64,000 nt of DNA from an uncultured Lachnospiraceae bacterium (GTDB lineage Bacteria; Bacillota; Clostridia; Lachnospirales; Lachnospiraceae). The notes under the pieces were generated by a model, which saw nothing but the letters and a program-made list of their open reading frames with translations, ran no database searches and was not told the origin of the DNA. Both the position numbers and the translations under genes were made by a program. Shown one piece after another: positions 18,298 through 27,568 of the stretch. Position 1 is the stretch's first letter, and the number at the start of each line of letters is the position of its first letter. The stretch spans positions 207,427-271,426 of the forward strand of contig CAJTUA010000004.1 in NCBI GenBank assembly GCA_910579615.1, read 5' to 3'.

Positions 18298-18617
18298 TTT
18301 TAAGTTCCGTATGTGTTCCTCCCAGTACCACCAACCGATGAATGGTGTTTCACTCGCATGGCTCCTGAAACTCCATTCAGGCACTGTGCGTTTTTAAGTT
18401 CCGTATGTGTTCCTCCCAGTACCATTTACCGATGAATGGTGTTTCACTCGCACGGCTCCTGAAACTCCATTCAGGCACTGTGTGGAACACATACTGTTTT
18501 TAAGTTCCGTATGTGTTCCTCCCAGTACCACCAACCGATGAATGGAATTTCACTCGCATGGCTCCTGAAACTCCATTCAGGCACTGTGCGGAACACATAC
18601 TGTTTTTAAGTTCCGTA
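18298..18617. repeat. tandem array of a nested-hairpin repeat (family 3), three units plus a stub
   Basis: Units begin TTTTTAAGTTCCGTATGTG at 18298, 18391, 18497 and (partial) 18603. The period is 106 bp; unit 1 lacks 13 bp at its right end. Each full unit can fold with an outer stem GTATGTGTTCC/GGAACACATAC and an inner stem GAATGG-x-GTTTCA/TGAAAC-x-CCATTC. Units 1 and 3 differ at a few positions only. The array fills most of the 471 bp between deoB and the PAP2 gene; nothing coding is visible there. The deoB ribosome binding site abuts unit 1. Confidence 0.85.
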
Positions 18618-18665
18618 CATTTTCTCACAAATCTCTTACAAATTTATAAATTTTTGATTTTTATA

Positions 18666-18694
18666 TTGTTCTTTTTGCATACTAATGCTATAAT
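18666..18694 (+). promoter_or_regulatory. probable promoter of the PAP2 gene
   Basis: TTGTTC, 17 bp, TATAAT, 59 bp before the ATG at 18754. Confidence 0.55.
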
Positions 18695-18753
18695 CCATTT
18701 ACTTTATAAACAAAGAACCCCAACACATTATATTCTCCGAAAGGAAGATAACA

Positions 18754-19431
18754 ATGAAAGCACTGATTAAAAAATACAGCCATGCATGGGTATTGCTCTA
18801 TTTTATTTTCTATATGCAGTGGTTCACCTGGTTGGAGCGCACGGTTACTACAAAATTTACCGTCATCCACTTAGAACTTGACGACTATATTCCGTTCTGT
18901 GAAATTTTTGTCATCCCGTATTTTTTGTGGTTTGCTTATATTTTTGTTGCAGTTGCCTATTTCTTTTTCAAAGACCGGGGCGAGTTTTACCGTGTTGCTG
19001 CATTTTTATTTATCGGCATGACCATCTGCCTTATGGTTTACACCATCTGGCCGAATGGCCACGACCTGCGCCCGGACTTAAACGCGCTTGGCCGCAGCAA
19101 CATTTTCACCAGAATCATGGGATGGCTCTACCATACGGATACCTGTACAAATGTCTGTCCGAGCATCCATGCCTTCAACTCCATCGGCGCGTGCATCGCA
19201 GTTTATAAGAGCCGCCATTTAAAGGAAAAACGCGTTCTGCGCATTGCAACACTTGTGCTTACGGTGCTCATCTGCATGTCCACTGTATTTTTAAAACAGC
19301 ACTCCATTTTCGATGTCATTTGCGCCTGTATGCTTTCTATCGTCATGTATGTGGTGGTCTATGTACCGGATTATGCCAAAATCCGCGCAAAGCTGCGCGC
19401 CCGCCACGCAAATGCGGGAACCGTGCACTGA
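18754..19431 (+). CDS. PAP2-family membrane phosphatase
   Basis: 225 residues with about six hydrophobic segments. PSIHAFNSIGA and KQHSIFDVICA correspond to the PSGH and SRxxxxxHxxxD catalytic motifs of type 2 phosphatidic acid phosphatases, the first with PSIH and the second reduced to the His/Asp pair. Likely a lipid phosphatase or inositol phosphorylceramide synthase-like transferase in the cytoplasmic membrane. AAGGAAG precedes the ATG. It converges on the glycosyltransferase gene; the 130 bp between them contains a GCGGGAATG/CATTCCCGC hairpin (19478-19508). Confidence 0.82.
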   Translation: MKALIKKYSHAWVLLYFIFYMQWFTWLERTVTTKFTVIHLELDDYIPFCEIFVIPYFLWFAYIFVAVAYFFFKDRGEFYRVAAFLFIGMTICLMVYTIWPNGHDLRPDLNALGRSNIFTRIMGWLYHTDTCTNVCPSIHAFNSIGACIAVYKSRHLKEKRVLRIATLVLTVLICMSTVFLKQHSIFDVICACMLSIVMYVVVYVPDYAKIRAKLRARHANAGTVH

Positions 19432-19570
19432 CCTTTTCTTACAAAACGCCAAAAAACTGCGTGAAAGCAGCCGCGAGAGCGGGAATGAGCCCCACGGGTC
19501 CATTCCCGCTTTCCCTGTGTAAAAGGGCACCCGCTGAAACCTGCCGCAAAAGCCCCGTTTCCTTCGTATT

Positions 19571-20587
19571 TCACACAAACTTAAATATCTTCCCCGCTAT
19601 CGTGTAGCCGACCTTCACAATCCCCCGCCCGAGGCGCGACTTAAAATTCATGCTCCGCCCAAGCAGATTATTGTGTATTTTCCGGTACAGCTTTTTATCC
19701 TTCTTTTCCAAATCCTTCCACAGCTTTTCCTTCTTCTCGAGGCTCTCCTTTGAGCCCTCCTTAATCAGATAGACCGAAGTCACCGTCATCATGATGGAAA
19801 GATATTTTATCATGTAATTGCGCAACTTCTTGTTTTTCAGCGCCGTGACATCACAGCAGTCAATCATATAGCGGTTTACGCGCTCCTGCTGGTCGATGCG
19901 CTTAATCATGTTCGCCACCGTTACAGACTGGTCATCCCTGCCAATAAAATACCGGTACAGGTTCACATCCAGATAATACATTGTCTTCACATGCGGCAGA
20001 GGTTGGTAGACAAAAATATTGTCCACATAGAACGTGTGCTTCGGCAGCTCCAGTTTGCAGTTGCGCAGCAGCCTTGTCCGGTAAATAACAGAATGCATCA
20101 GGATATAATGCCCCTGCCGGAAATACTTCACCTCATCCCATGTAAAAATGCGGTTAACCGGCAGCGCCGTCCGGTAATTGATTACCTTCTTTGTATTTTC
20201 GGTCACTTTTTCATAGACATAATTTGCAATCATCATGTCCACGCTCTGCCCCTCGTCAAGCAGGCGGTGCAGCGTGTCAAGCACAGCTTTATAAGCATCC
20301 TCATCCAACCAGTCATCGCTGTCCACTACCTTGAAATAAATCCCTGTAGCCTGCCGCAGCCCGGCATTGACCGCTTCGCCATGCCCGCCATTTTCCTGAT
20401 GCTGTACTTTGATGATTGTTGGGTAACGCTGCGCATACTCGTCCGCAATCCGCGCCGTCTCGTCGGTTGAGCCGTCATCGACAATGATAATCTCAACATC
20501 CTCCCCGCCAACCAAAATACTGTCAACTGCGTGCTTCATATATGCCGCAGAATTGTAACACGGGACAGTCACTGTCAAAAGCTTCAT
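19571..20587 (-). CDS. family 2 glycosyltransferase
   Basis: 338 residues. The GT-A fold opens with LTVTVPCYNSAAYM and IIIVDDGSTDET; VDSDDWL is the nucleotide-sugar and metal-binding DxD region. The C-terminal ~90 residues are basic and rich in K and L, without a clear membrane helix. GGAGG precedes the ATG. It follows the large exported protein gene by 15 bp and is probably co-transcribed, suggesting a joint role in a surface polymer. Confidence 0.9.
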   Translation of the reverse strand: MKLLTVTVPCYNSAAYMKHAVDSILVGGEDVEIIIVDDGSTDETARIADEYAQRYPTIIKVQHQENGGHGEAVNAGLRQATGIYFKVVDSDDWLDEDAYKAVLDTLHRLLDEGQSVDMMIANYVYEKVTENTKKVINYRTALPVNRIFTWDEVKYFRQGHYILMHSVIYRTRLLRNCKLELPKHTFYVDNIFVYQPLPHVKTMYYLDVNLYRYFIGRDDQSVTVANMIKRIDQQERVNRYMIDCCDVTALKNKKLRNYMIKYLSIMMTVTSVYLIKEGSKESLEKKEKLWKDLEKKDKKLYRKIHNNLLGRSMNFKSRLGRGIVKVGYTIAGKIFKFV

Positions 20588-20602
20588 AACCCGCCTCCAT
20601 TC

Positions 20603-23164
20603 TCAATAAATTGTAATAAAATAGTAATCCCTGCTGCCAAGGAAATTTTCCGCTTCCCGCAGCGAAAGCCTTGTTTTTTTCCCCGTCTCCGGACGGATGA
20701 CATGAATCCCCGTTACGTCATATGCGGTAATCAGGACGGCATCGCCCTTCTCATTCACCGCAATCACTGGATTTTTCAGATACACATAATAAAGTGCCTC
20801 ATCCAATGTAACACCCGCAAGCTTAATAACGCGGCTCTTCAAATACTGGGAAATCCAATCCGTCAGCAGCCCTTCCTCCGCGCGGTACTGCGATGTGTCC
20901 GCCTCAACATTGCAGTAATTCAGCAGCATTTTCACACATGCCATCAGCGAATTCCCGGCGCTTGACGAAGATACCGGAACAATATCCCTCAGCTCCGCCG
21001 ATGCCGCCTTCACCCCACGGCTCCAAATCACGGCACCGTCGCTGCCAATGACCGAACCCGTTGTCTCATCCGCCACAAGGATTGCTTCCCCCGGATCTTT
21101 TGTCAGCTGTACAATCGTTCCGTATGCATAGGTCAGATAATAATCCCCGAAATGCTCCGGCATGTTGACACGCACCGTCGTATTGTCCGTAATCACAACA
21201 TTTCTCGTTCCGGCGGTCTGCGGAATCTCCCCGATTTGCACGTTGTCCGGCATGGAAATATAATACTCGGTCTTCATCAGCTCGGTGACACGTTTGGAGA
21301 GCTCGATGGAATTATTTTCCCCTGATACCTGGTTCAGGATATAATCCGGTTCCGCCACCTGATAGAGGCGCCCGCCCGTTTTGTCCTTCACAACGCGCTC
21401 TAAGCGCACGACATTGTCCTCCACCTTTGCATCCACCACATAATACCCGGTTTTCTCATAATTTTTCAGACGATTTCCGTCAAAATCCACAATCTCAACT
21501 TTCTCATACGCCGCAACCAGCGTGCCGTCCTCGCGGGAAACCGCATTTTCCTTCACCGAAGTCCCAAGAATCAGATTATCATCAATCATGCCGAGCAGCC
21601 CCAAAATCTCATCCGCGCCCGCCCGTATTTCACTGATATTTCCCAAATCCAGATTCATGACATAGACCGTGTTGGTGCGCCCTTTCTCATCCGCCGTCTG
21701 CCACGCGAGCATGTGCAGCGCCTCCGAGTACACCATGGTATCCTCCGTCACATTCTCTGCAATAACCGAGAGCTCCCCGGTAATCAGATTATACGAATAA
21801 ATTGTATCATAAATATGGAAATAGAAAATTTCCTGATAGTTGCAATAAGCAAATCCCCCCATGGTCTCCTTCAATATCTCATAGGTTGTATTGACCGGGA
21901 AATAAGCCCGCTCCTCCACCGTCTGGTCCACCGGATGATACGTGTAGAGAATCATCCCAACCCTTCCCTCATATTCTCCCCGGTTCATATAGCCATATAC
22001 AAGAAAGTCCACGGATCCGGTGTCATCGATTGAGAGCAGCCGGATATCATGCTTGTCGTAGGTATCGCGCGTGAGGTCGGAATTTTCCTGTTCAAAGGTA
22101 AATGCTGTCGTAAGCAGGTTGTCGCTCACCGTGTAGACATAGAGCGTTCCCCTGCGCACAAATGCAACCCTTGTGCTGTCATAATTTGCAAGAACCTTCA
22201 AATCGGTATCCGGCGTAATGCCCAGCTTGAACTCATTTTTGACAAGGCTTGTATTTTCTATATCAAAGACCGCCTCCATCGAGCGCTCATAGTTATAGAG
22301 GTAAACGCGCGTAGCGGTGTAGCGGAAACGGAAATATTCCCTCACATAGTACCTTTCAATGCCCGTTGTCGTGTCAAGCTCCATCCATGTGCCGAGCACG
22401 ACCGAAGCGGTGTCCTGCGTGTATTCCGTGATGACCGGGTTCTCCTCATAGAGCACCCGCGGCTCCAATTCACCATAGCTTAAAAAATCAAGGCTGTTAT
22501 GGATGTCCGCGTGCGAAAAGTCTGTCTCATCCACGTTTTTCCTGGTTTCCAGATACTTCCTGACATTCCCGCTTTTTCCTTTGTCCAGGAGAGAATTGTG
22601 AAACATCTCCACGAATTCCAGCTTTTCTTCCAGATGGGAATTCGTATACAGCTTAAAGCGGGTATAGTAGTAAATCCGTTTGCTCTCATTGCTGATAAGC
22701 GTCAGTTTTACCACATACTCACCGCCCACGGTGTACTCGCCCTTTAAGCGCAGCTTCGCGCTTTTCTTTTCCACCGTTCCCGACGCATCCTCGACGGTTT
22801 TCTTATCAAGCGAAATGACCGAGCCTTCCTCGAGCTTTGTCCCAAGCGATGTATCATAAATTTCGTAGTTCACTTTTTTAATTGTGTAAGCATTCTCCTT
22901 TATCAGGATTTCCACGCTTTCACCAGCCTCCACAGGCGTAATGCTCTCGCGGAACAGCATAGCATCAAGATTTGAGCAATACCCGTGCATCAGATTGATT
23001 TCGCCGCCTGGCGTAAGTACGGTTACAACCGGGAGGGTTGCCTGCTGCATCTGTGTTGTCTTCCTGTCTGCGGAAAAAACGCGCTCCTGCATGTTGCTGC
23101 CGAAATAGAAGACGGAGCAGCAGAAAATAATGAGCAGAATCAGGATACGGTATACAATTTTCAA
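20603..23164 (-). CDS. large membrane-anchored extracytoplasmic protein with a C39-like tail
   Basis: 853 residues, TTG start at 23164 placed 8 bases after AGGAGG. Residues ~5-22 form one hydrophobic signal-anchor; the rest is predicted outside. The middle (~250-560) has beta-propeller-like strands (repeated VYVMNLD, LYVYTVSD, IYSYNLITGE units). The last ~130 residues resemble a C39-type peptidase fold (NSLMACVKMLLNYC; VLITAYDVTGIHVIRP), but the expected catalytic Cys-Gly and His are not in place, so it is probably a binding version. It is followed by a glycosyltransferase, so a role in envelope polysaccharide or protein display is possible. No specific family name recognised. Confidence 0.8.
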   Translation of the reverse strand: MKIVYRILILLIIFCCSVFYFGSNMQERVFSADRKTTQMQQATLPVVTVLTPGGEINLMHGYCSNLDAMLFRESITPVEAGESVEILIKENAYTIKKVNYEIYDTSLGTKLEEGSVISLDKKTVEDASGTVEKKSAKLRLKGEYTVGGEYVVKLTLISNESKRIYYYTRFKLYTNSHLEEKLEFVEMFHNSLLDKGKSGNVRKYLETRKNVDETDFSHADIHNSLDFLSYGELEPRVLYEENPVITEYTQDTASVVLGTWMELDTTTGIERYYVREYFRFRYTATRVYLYNYERSMEAVFDIENTSLVKNEFKLGITPDTDLKVLANYDSTRVAFVRRGTLYVYTVSDNLLTTAFTFEQENSDLTRDTYDKHDIRLLSIDDTGSVDFLVYGYMNRGEYEGRVGMILYTYHPVDQTVEERAYFPVNTTYEILKETMGGFAYCNYQEIFYFHIYDTIYSYNLITGELSVIAENVTEDTMVYSEALHMLAWQTADEKGRTNTVYVMNLDLGNISEIRAGADEILGLLGMIDDNLILGTSVKENAVSREDGTLVAAYEKVEIVDFDGNRLKNYEKTGYYVVDAKVEDNVVRLERVVKDKTGGRLYQVAEPDYILNQVSGENNSIELSKRVTELMKTEYYISMPDNVQIGEIPQTAGTRNVVITDNTTVRVNMPEHFGDYYLTYAYGTIVQLTKDPGEAILVADETTGSVIGSDGAVIWSRGVKAASAELRDIVPVSSSSAGNSLMACVKMLLNYCNVEADTSQYRAEEGLLTDWISQYLKSRVIKLAGVTLDEALYYVYLKNPVIAVNEKGDAVLITAYDVTGIHVIRPETGKKTRLSLREAENFLGSRDYYFITIY

Positions 23165-23287
23165 ATAATTTGCCTCCTAATATTTCAATTTGCAGATTCC
23201 CTGCCAATCCCTTTTTCCAGCGGAAGAATTTTTCCGTCCGCCCTACCCGAAAAATTTCTCCGGGCGGTGTCCTAAAATCCGCTGTTT

Positions 23288-24529
23288 TTAATTTCCAAAA
23301 AAATCCCGGTAAAGTGCCGGCGCTACACCAAGCTCCCGGATGCAGCGCTCGTAGGCCTCCCGCTTCGCATGCTTTGCCGCAGGTATGGGAATCTGGTTTT
23401 TCTTTACCGCGCGCAGCAATATATTTTTGGGCGTATGCTCCATATCAATAAATTCCAACACCTGCACTTTATAGCCTAATTGTTCCAGCAAATCCGCGCG
23501 CAGCCCGTCCGTAATCAGCGCCGCCATCCGCTCCTTAATCAGCCCATAGCGCAGCACGGGCGCGAGCACCTCATTCCTGATGGTGCGGTTGAGCTCATGC
23601 TGGCAGCATGGCACGCTCAGAATCACGCGCGCCCCCCAGTCCACGGCTTTTTTCAGTGCCGCGTCCGTTGCCGTATCGCATGCATGCAGCGTCACGACCA
23701 TATCGACCGTCTCTGCGCCCTCATACGAGGCGATATCGCCCTGCAAAAAATGCAGCCCACCGTAGCCATAGCGGTCTGCGAGCGCGTTGCAGTGCTCGAT
23801 TACCTCCGTTTTTAAGTCAAGCCCTATGATGCGCAGGGGGTAATGCTTTAATTCATGTAAATAATAATACATCGCAAAGGTCAGATAAGATTTTCCACAG
23901 CCGAAATCGATAATGGAAAGCTCCCTGTCCTTTGGCAGCTCCGGCAGAATATCCTCGATAAACTCCAGGAAACGGTTTATCTGGCGGAACTTGTCATAGC
24001 GCGCGTGCACAATCCTGCCCTCCGGTGTCATGACACCAAGGTCAAGCAGGAAAGGAACGGGCTTGCCTTCCGCAAGGATATAATTCTTTTTCCGGTTGTG
24101 CTCCGGCAAATCCGGATTTTGAAGGCGGTTTCCCGGACAGCTTTGCCCCTGCCCATATGCAGCGGGCTGCCTGGCATCCGCCAATGCTTCCGCCCCGGAG
24201 AGAGGATTCTTCTTCTCCCGCACCGTCACTTTGCCCTTCTTGCTGACCAGGATGGTCGCCTGCCCGGCTTTTGCCCATATCTGCGCCTGCCTGAAGCAGT
24301 CTCCAAGCCAGTCCGGCAGTTTTGACAGCAGCGCCTGCCTCGTGTGGTTTTCGTGGAAAACCTGATTGCCGCGGTATTCGCAGGACTGGAAGAACAAATC
24401 CCCCTTCAGGCGTATCGGGCGGATAAGTATTTTCTTGATTTCCTGCGGGCATTTGCTGTTTGAAAGGATGATTTGCGTCAGGTTCTCATCGCAGTATTTA
24501 TTTATTGTATTTGTTATGATTTCGTCCAT
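23288..24529 (-). CDS. class I SAM methyltransferase of the METTL25/Methyltransf_32 type
   Basis: 413 residues. Motif I is IIDFGCGKSYLTFAMYYYL, preceded by a basic KKNYILAEGKPVPFLLDLGVM segment. VTLHACDTATD and SVPCCQHEL are the strong signatures of this family, linked to RNA or protein methylation. Residues ~110-150 form a low-complexity linker rich in Gly, Gln and Pro. The ribosome binding site is weak (AGGATGG at a long distance). The 123 bp downstream of the exported protein gene contain a further hairpin, GAAGAATTTTTC-like, possibly a distant family 3 relative. Confidence 0.85.
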   Translation of the reverse strand: MDEIITNTINKYCDENLTQIILSNSKCPQEIKKILIRPIRLKGDLFFQSCEYRGNQVFHENHTRQALLSKLPDWLGDCFRQAQIWAKAGQATILVSKKGKVTVREKKNPLSGAEALADARQPAAYGQGQSCPGNRLQNPDLPEHNRKKNYILAEGKPVPFLLDLGVMTPEGRIVHARYDKFRQINRFLEFIEDILPELPKDRELSIIDFGCGKSYLTFAMYYYLHELKHYPLRIIGLDLKTEVIEHCNALADRYGYGGLHFLQGDIASYEGAETVDMVVTLHACDTATDAALKKAVDWGARVILSVPCCQHELNRTIRNEVLAPVLRYGLIKERMAALITDGLRADLLEQLGYKVQVLEFIDMEHTPKNILLRAVKKNQIPIPAAKHAKREAYERCIRELGVAPALYRDFFGN

Positions 24530-24780
24530 GGTTCGTTTTGTTCCATCCTGTATTATTTTATGTAAATTTAATCATACCCCGTTTTGGCAAAAACTTCAAT
24601 TACAAATTCCTTAAATTTTTATGGTTTTCCAGACAGGCTTGTATGCTTTCCCCGCTCAGAACACGATTTATTATTTTTCCTCTTTTATTTTCCGCCGGAA
24701 AGGAGTATACTGGAAAAAAGTTTGCGTTTTCCTCCCTTGCAATTCGGGCTGAAAAAACGCTTTCAAACGGAGGATTTCTT

Positions 24781-25197
24781 ATGAAAGATAACAATTGCAT
24801 TTTCTGTAAACTCGCGGCGGGGGACATCCCGTCAAACACCTTGTACGAGGACGGGGATTTCCGCGTCATTATGGACATCGCCCCTGCCGTAAAGGGACAT
24901 GCCATCGTCCTTCCAAAGCAGCATATGAACGACCTGCTCACTGCCGAGGACGACACCGCAAAGAAAGCACTTTTGGTCGTTTCCAAAACCGCAAACGCTA
25001 TCAAGGATGCGCTTGGCTGCGACGGCATCAATGTTTTGCAGAATAACGGCAAAGCAGCAGGGCAGACGGTTTTCCATCTGCATTTCCATATTTTGCCACG
25101 CTATAAAAACGATGGCTTTGCGATTCCGTGGCAACCGCTTTCCTACGGGGAAGGTGAGGCGGAAGCACTTGCTGAAAAAATCCGGACGGCTTTTTAG
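24781..25197 (+). CDS. HIT-family hydrolase
   Basis: 138 residues from the ATG at 24781, preceded by GGAGG; the longer frame upstream lacks such a site. CIFCKLAAGDIPS opens the protein with the zinc-type CxxC of bacterial HIT proteins, and HLHFHILPRY is the histidine triad. It hydrolyses nucleoside phosphoramidates or dinucleoside polyphosphates in the cytosol. It stands alone with its own leader. Confidence 0.94.
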   Translation: MKDNNCIFCKLAAGDIPSNTLYEDGDFRVIMDIAPAVKGHAIVLPKQHMNDLLTAEDDTAKKALLVVSKTANAIKDALGCDGINVLQNNGKAAGQTVFHLHFHILPRYKNDGFAIPWQPLSYGEGEAEALAEKIRTAF

Positions 25198-25429
25198 GGC
25201 ATCCAAATCCTGATACGCCTAATACTATTTCGGGCGCTTTTGATATTTGTCCGCAATTCCCAGCCAATACGGTTCTTGCCCCACAACCCCCGGCAGGAAC
25301 CGTTTTCATACCCATTCACATCCCCGCCGCAACTGTGGGTTGCGGAAATTCCAACTAAGATTGGTAGATAAGCTATGCTACATCCGGTATAATCCCTTGC
25401 ATAAACCAAAAAGAAAGGGGATTACAAAC

Positions 25430-25639
25430 ATGAACCATCCATCCGGCAAAGCAGAACCACAAAAGGAGCAGGGGCAGGCAATCTGCCAGAGCTGCGGAAT
25501 GCCGCTCCTGTGCGAAAGCGATTTCGGAACCAATGCCGACAAAAGTAAAAATGAGGAATATTGCCTTTACTGCTTCCAAACGGAAAAATCATATTCACGG
25601 AGGAGATTATGGGAATCGGGGAAAGAATCCAAAATTTGA
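25430..25639 (+). CDS. zinc-ribbon protein, 3'-truncated form
   Basis: 69 residues from the ATG at 25430 (AAAGGGG upstream). CQSCGMPLLCESDFGTNAD...YCLYCFQ is a CxxC...CxxC ribbon of the clostridial putative zinc-ribbon proteins. Family members normally continue after the second CxxC with an FTMEEMIE-like helical tail of ~25 or more residues. Here the frame runs out after TEKSYSRRRL and overlaps the next gene by 31 bp. In the neighbouring frame the codons read NGKIIFTEEI, recalling the usual tail, so a frameshift or fusion event is likely. Confidence 0.7.
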   Translation: MNHPSGKAEPQKEQGQAICQSCGMPLLCESDFGTNADKSKNEEYCLYCFQTEKSYSRRRLWESGKESKI

Positions 25640-26199
25640 GAACCATCAACGGGCTGACGCAGGAGCAGCTTGCAGAAAAGCTGAATGTATCAAGGCAATC
25701 CATTTCCAAATGGGAGATGAACCAGTCCGTTCCCGAAACAGAGAAAATTATAATGATGAGCCACCTGTTTTCCGTGGAAACCGACCGCATTTTGCTTGAA
25801 ACAGAGGAAATCCAAAAACGCGCCCCGCAGCAGCTTCATCTGGGCAGTATCTACCTGATTGTCAGGGATTTTGAACGCGCGGTCTCTTTCTATGAAAAAC
25901 TGCTTTCCATGGCGGTTTCCACCCGAAACTGCGGTAATCGGTTTGCAGAATTTTACTTTGACAACAAATGCCTCGCACTGATGAATGAAAAAAATCTGCA
26001 AAACCACCACTATCCGGAAGGCGACTATAAATTTGTCCTGAATTTCTGGGTGGAGGATTTGCAGAAGGAATACGAGAGGATAAAACATCTGAACATTGGG
26101 GAAATGACCGAAATCCGCAAGGTGCACGAGGGTTATTATTATTTTCACTTGCGGGATGAAGACCAGAATGTGATTGAGATTACGGGCGGGTTCTGCTAA
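25609..26199 (+). CDS. XRE-type helix-turn-helix fused to a VOC/glyoxalase-like domain
   Basis: 196 residues from the ATG at 25609, chosen for the GGAGGAGATT in front; the frame opens 16 codons earlier. Residues 1-65 are an HTH_3 domain (LRTINGLTQEQLAEKLNVSRQ, SISKWE). Residues ~80-196 are a VOC fold (GSIYLIVRDFERAVSFYEKLLS; ending VIEITGGF with the metal-ligand Glu position). Single-chain fusions of a XRE domain to a VOC domain suggest a regulator that binds a small ligand or drug. It overlaps the zinc ribbon gene, so the two are translationally linked. Confidence 0.85.
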   Translation: MGIGERIQNLRTINGLTQEQLAEKLNVSRQSISKWEMNQSVPETEKIIMMSHLFSVETDRILLETEEIQKRAPQQLHLGSIYLIVRDFERAVSFYEKLLSMAVSTRNCGNRFAEFYFDNKCLALMNEKNLQNHHYPEGDYKFVLNFWVEDLQKEYERIKHLNIGEMTEIRKVHEGYYYFHLRDEDQNVIEITGGFC

Positions 26200-26224
26200 A
26201 AGCTATTGCAACCGCCCGCCCCTT

Positions 26225-27289
26225 TCACAGGATTGTCTCCTCAATCAACCTCACTATCGTTTCCGTCGCGTCCGTCAGCTTACTCTCCTTCATCGCATGG
26301 ATATAGCCATCCCGCTCATCGTAAACTTTGTTGACCGCTGTCAGCAAAGTCTCATTGGTCAGGCTCTCCTCATTGATGACATAGGCAAAGCCCTGCCGCT
26401 CGAAGGATTCCGCATTTAAAATCTGGTCGCCCCTGCTCGCCGCCGCCGAAAGCGGAATCAAAATCATCGGCTTGCGCAGCGCCAACAGCTCGCAGACCGC
26501 ATTCGCGCCCGCCCTTGAAATCACGATATCCGCCGCCGCAAAAAGGTCGCTCAATTCCGCGCTGATATACTCATATTGCACATAGCCCCCGATGTTTGCA
26601 TAGGCATTATCCGTCTTGCCCTTCCCACAAAGATGTACCACCTGGAAACGTTTCAAAAGCGTTGGCAGAAGATTGCGCACCGCCTCATTCACCGCAAGCG
26701 CCCCGGTGCTTCCGCCAACCACGAGAATCACCGGGCGGTCCGCGCGGAAACCACAGAATTCAAGTCCCCTGATACGGTTTCCCGCAAACAGCTCCCGCCG
26801 AATCGGCGTGCCGGTGAGCACTGCCTTTCCCTCCGGAAGATACTGTACCGTCTCCGGAAAATTCGCGCAAACCTTCACCGCCGACGGGATTGCCAGTTTG
26901 TTTGCCAACCCCGGCGTCATGTCCGACTCATGGACAATCGCAGGTATCTTGCAGCGCTTTGCCGCCATCACAACCGGGACAGAGACAAACCCGCCCTTTG
27001 AAAATACGATGTCAGGCTTTAGCTCCTTCATAAGCTTTTTCGCTTCACGGAACCCCTTCATTACCCGGAACACGTCTGAAAAATTCTTCATATCAAAGTA
27101 TCTGCGCAGCTTCCCCGATGAGATTCCGTAATACGGAATCCCAAGTTTTTCAATCAGCTCCTTTTCAATCCCCTGGTAGGATCCAATATAATGTATGTCG
27201 TACTCTTTTTCCTGTAATTTCGCAATCAGGGCGATATTCGGCGTGACATGGCCTGCCGTGCCGCCCCCAGTAAATACTATCCGCTTCAT
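26225..27289 (-). CDS. murG: undecaprenyldiphospho-muramoylpentapeptide GlcNAc transferase
   Basis: 354 residues. GGGTAGHVTPNIAL is the first glycine-rich loop and GGSTGALAVNEAV the second; SRAGANAVCELLALRKPMILIPL is the UDP-GlcNAc site. It adds GlcNAc to lipid I to make lipid II on the inner face of the membrane. Unusually it is not inside a dcw cluster here, being flanked by an XRE-VOC protein and a TSCPD protein; the variant lacks the GGS-x-G-A-x2-LN consensus only slightly. It may be a second MurG copy, which the window cannot settle. Confidence 0.93.
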   Translation of the reverse strand: MKRIVFTGGGTAGHVTPNIALIAKLQEKEYDIHYIGSYQGIEKELIEKLGIPYYGISSGKLRRYFDMKNFSDVFRVMKGFREAKKLMKELKPDIVFSKGGFVSVPVVMAAKRCKIPAIVHESDMTPGLANKLAIPSAVKVCANFPETVQYLPEGKAVLTGTPIRRELFAGNRIRGLEFCGFRADRPVILVVGGSTGALAVNEAVRNLLPTLLKRFQVVHLCGKGKTDNAYANIGGYVQYEYISAELSDLFAAADIVISRAGANAVCELLALRKPMILIPLSAAASRGDQILNAESFERQGFAYVINEESLTNETLLTAVNKVYDERDGYIHAMKESKLTDATETIVRLIEETIL

Positions 27290-27313
27290 ACCTGCTTCAT
27301 CCGCCTCCGGAAA

Positions 27314-27562
27314 TTATATGCTTTTCAACGCTGTCGCCAGCTGGTCCGGGCATGAGGTGCTCTTCCCTCCACAGATTGTCCCCTCAAGACGGCGAATCAC
27401 CTCTTCCACCGGCATTCCTTCCACCAATTTTCCAATGCCCTTCAGGTTACCGTTGCAGCCCCCGACAAACGAGACATTCTTTACAACTTTTACTCCGTCC
27501 ACTTCCTCAATATCAAAATTGATTTCACGGGAACAGGTTCCTGTTGTTTTATAAGTCATCAT
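27314..27562 (-). CDS. TSCPD domain protein (TIGR03905-like)
   Basis: 82 residues; the ATG at 27562 has GGAGG 8 bases upstream, while the first Met at 27568 is too close to it. NVSFVGGCNGNLKGI and GTICGGKSTSCPDQLA with conserved cysteines match the small TSCPD proteins of Clostridia, related to the C-terminal zinc/cofactor part of class II ribonucleotide reductases. Stand-alone function unknown. It is 24 bp upstream of murG on the same strand. Confidence 0.88.
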   Translation of the reverse strand: MMTYKTTGTCSREINFDIEEVDGVKVVKNVSFVGGCNGNLKGIGKLVEGMPVEEVIRRLEGTICGGKSTSCPDQLATALKSI

Positions 27563-27568
27563 ATGCAT

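Noticed and set aside
18298..18617. CRISPR array
   Set aside because: Units of 106 bp are contiguous without unique spacers, and no cas genes are present.
23165..23287. Further family 3 repeat copy
   Set aside because: A hairpin and a CCGCTGTTTTTAA end are suggestive, but the outer stem cannot be aligned with confidence.
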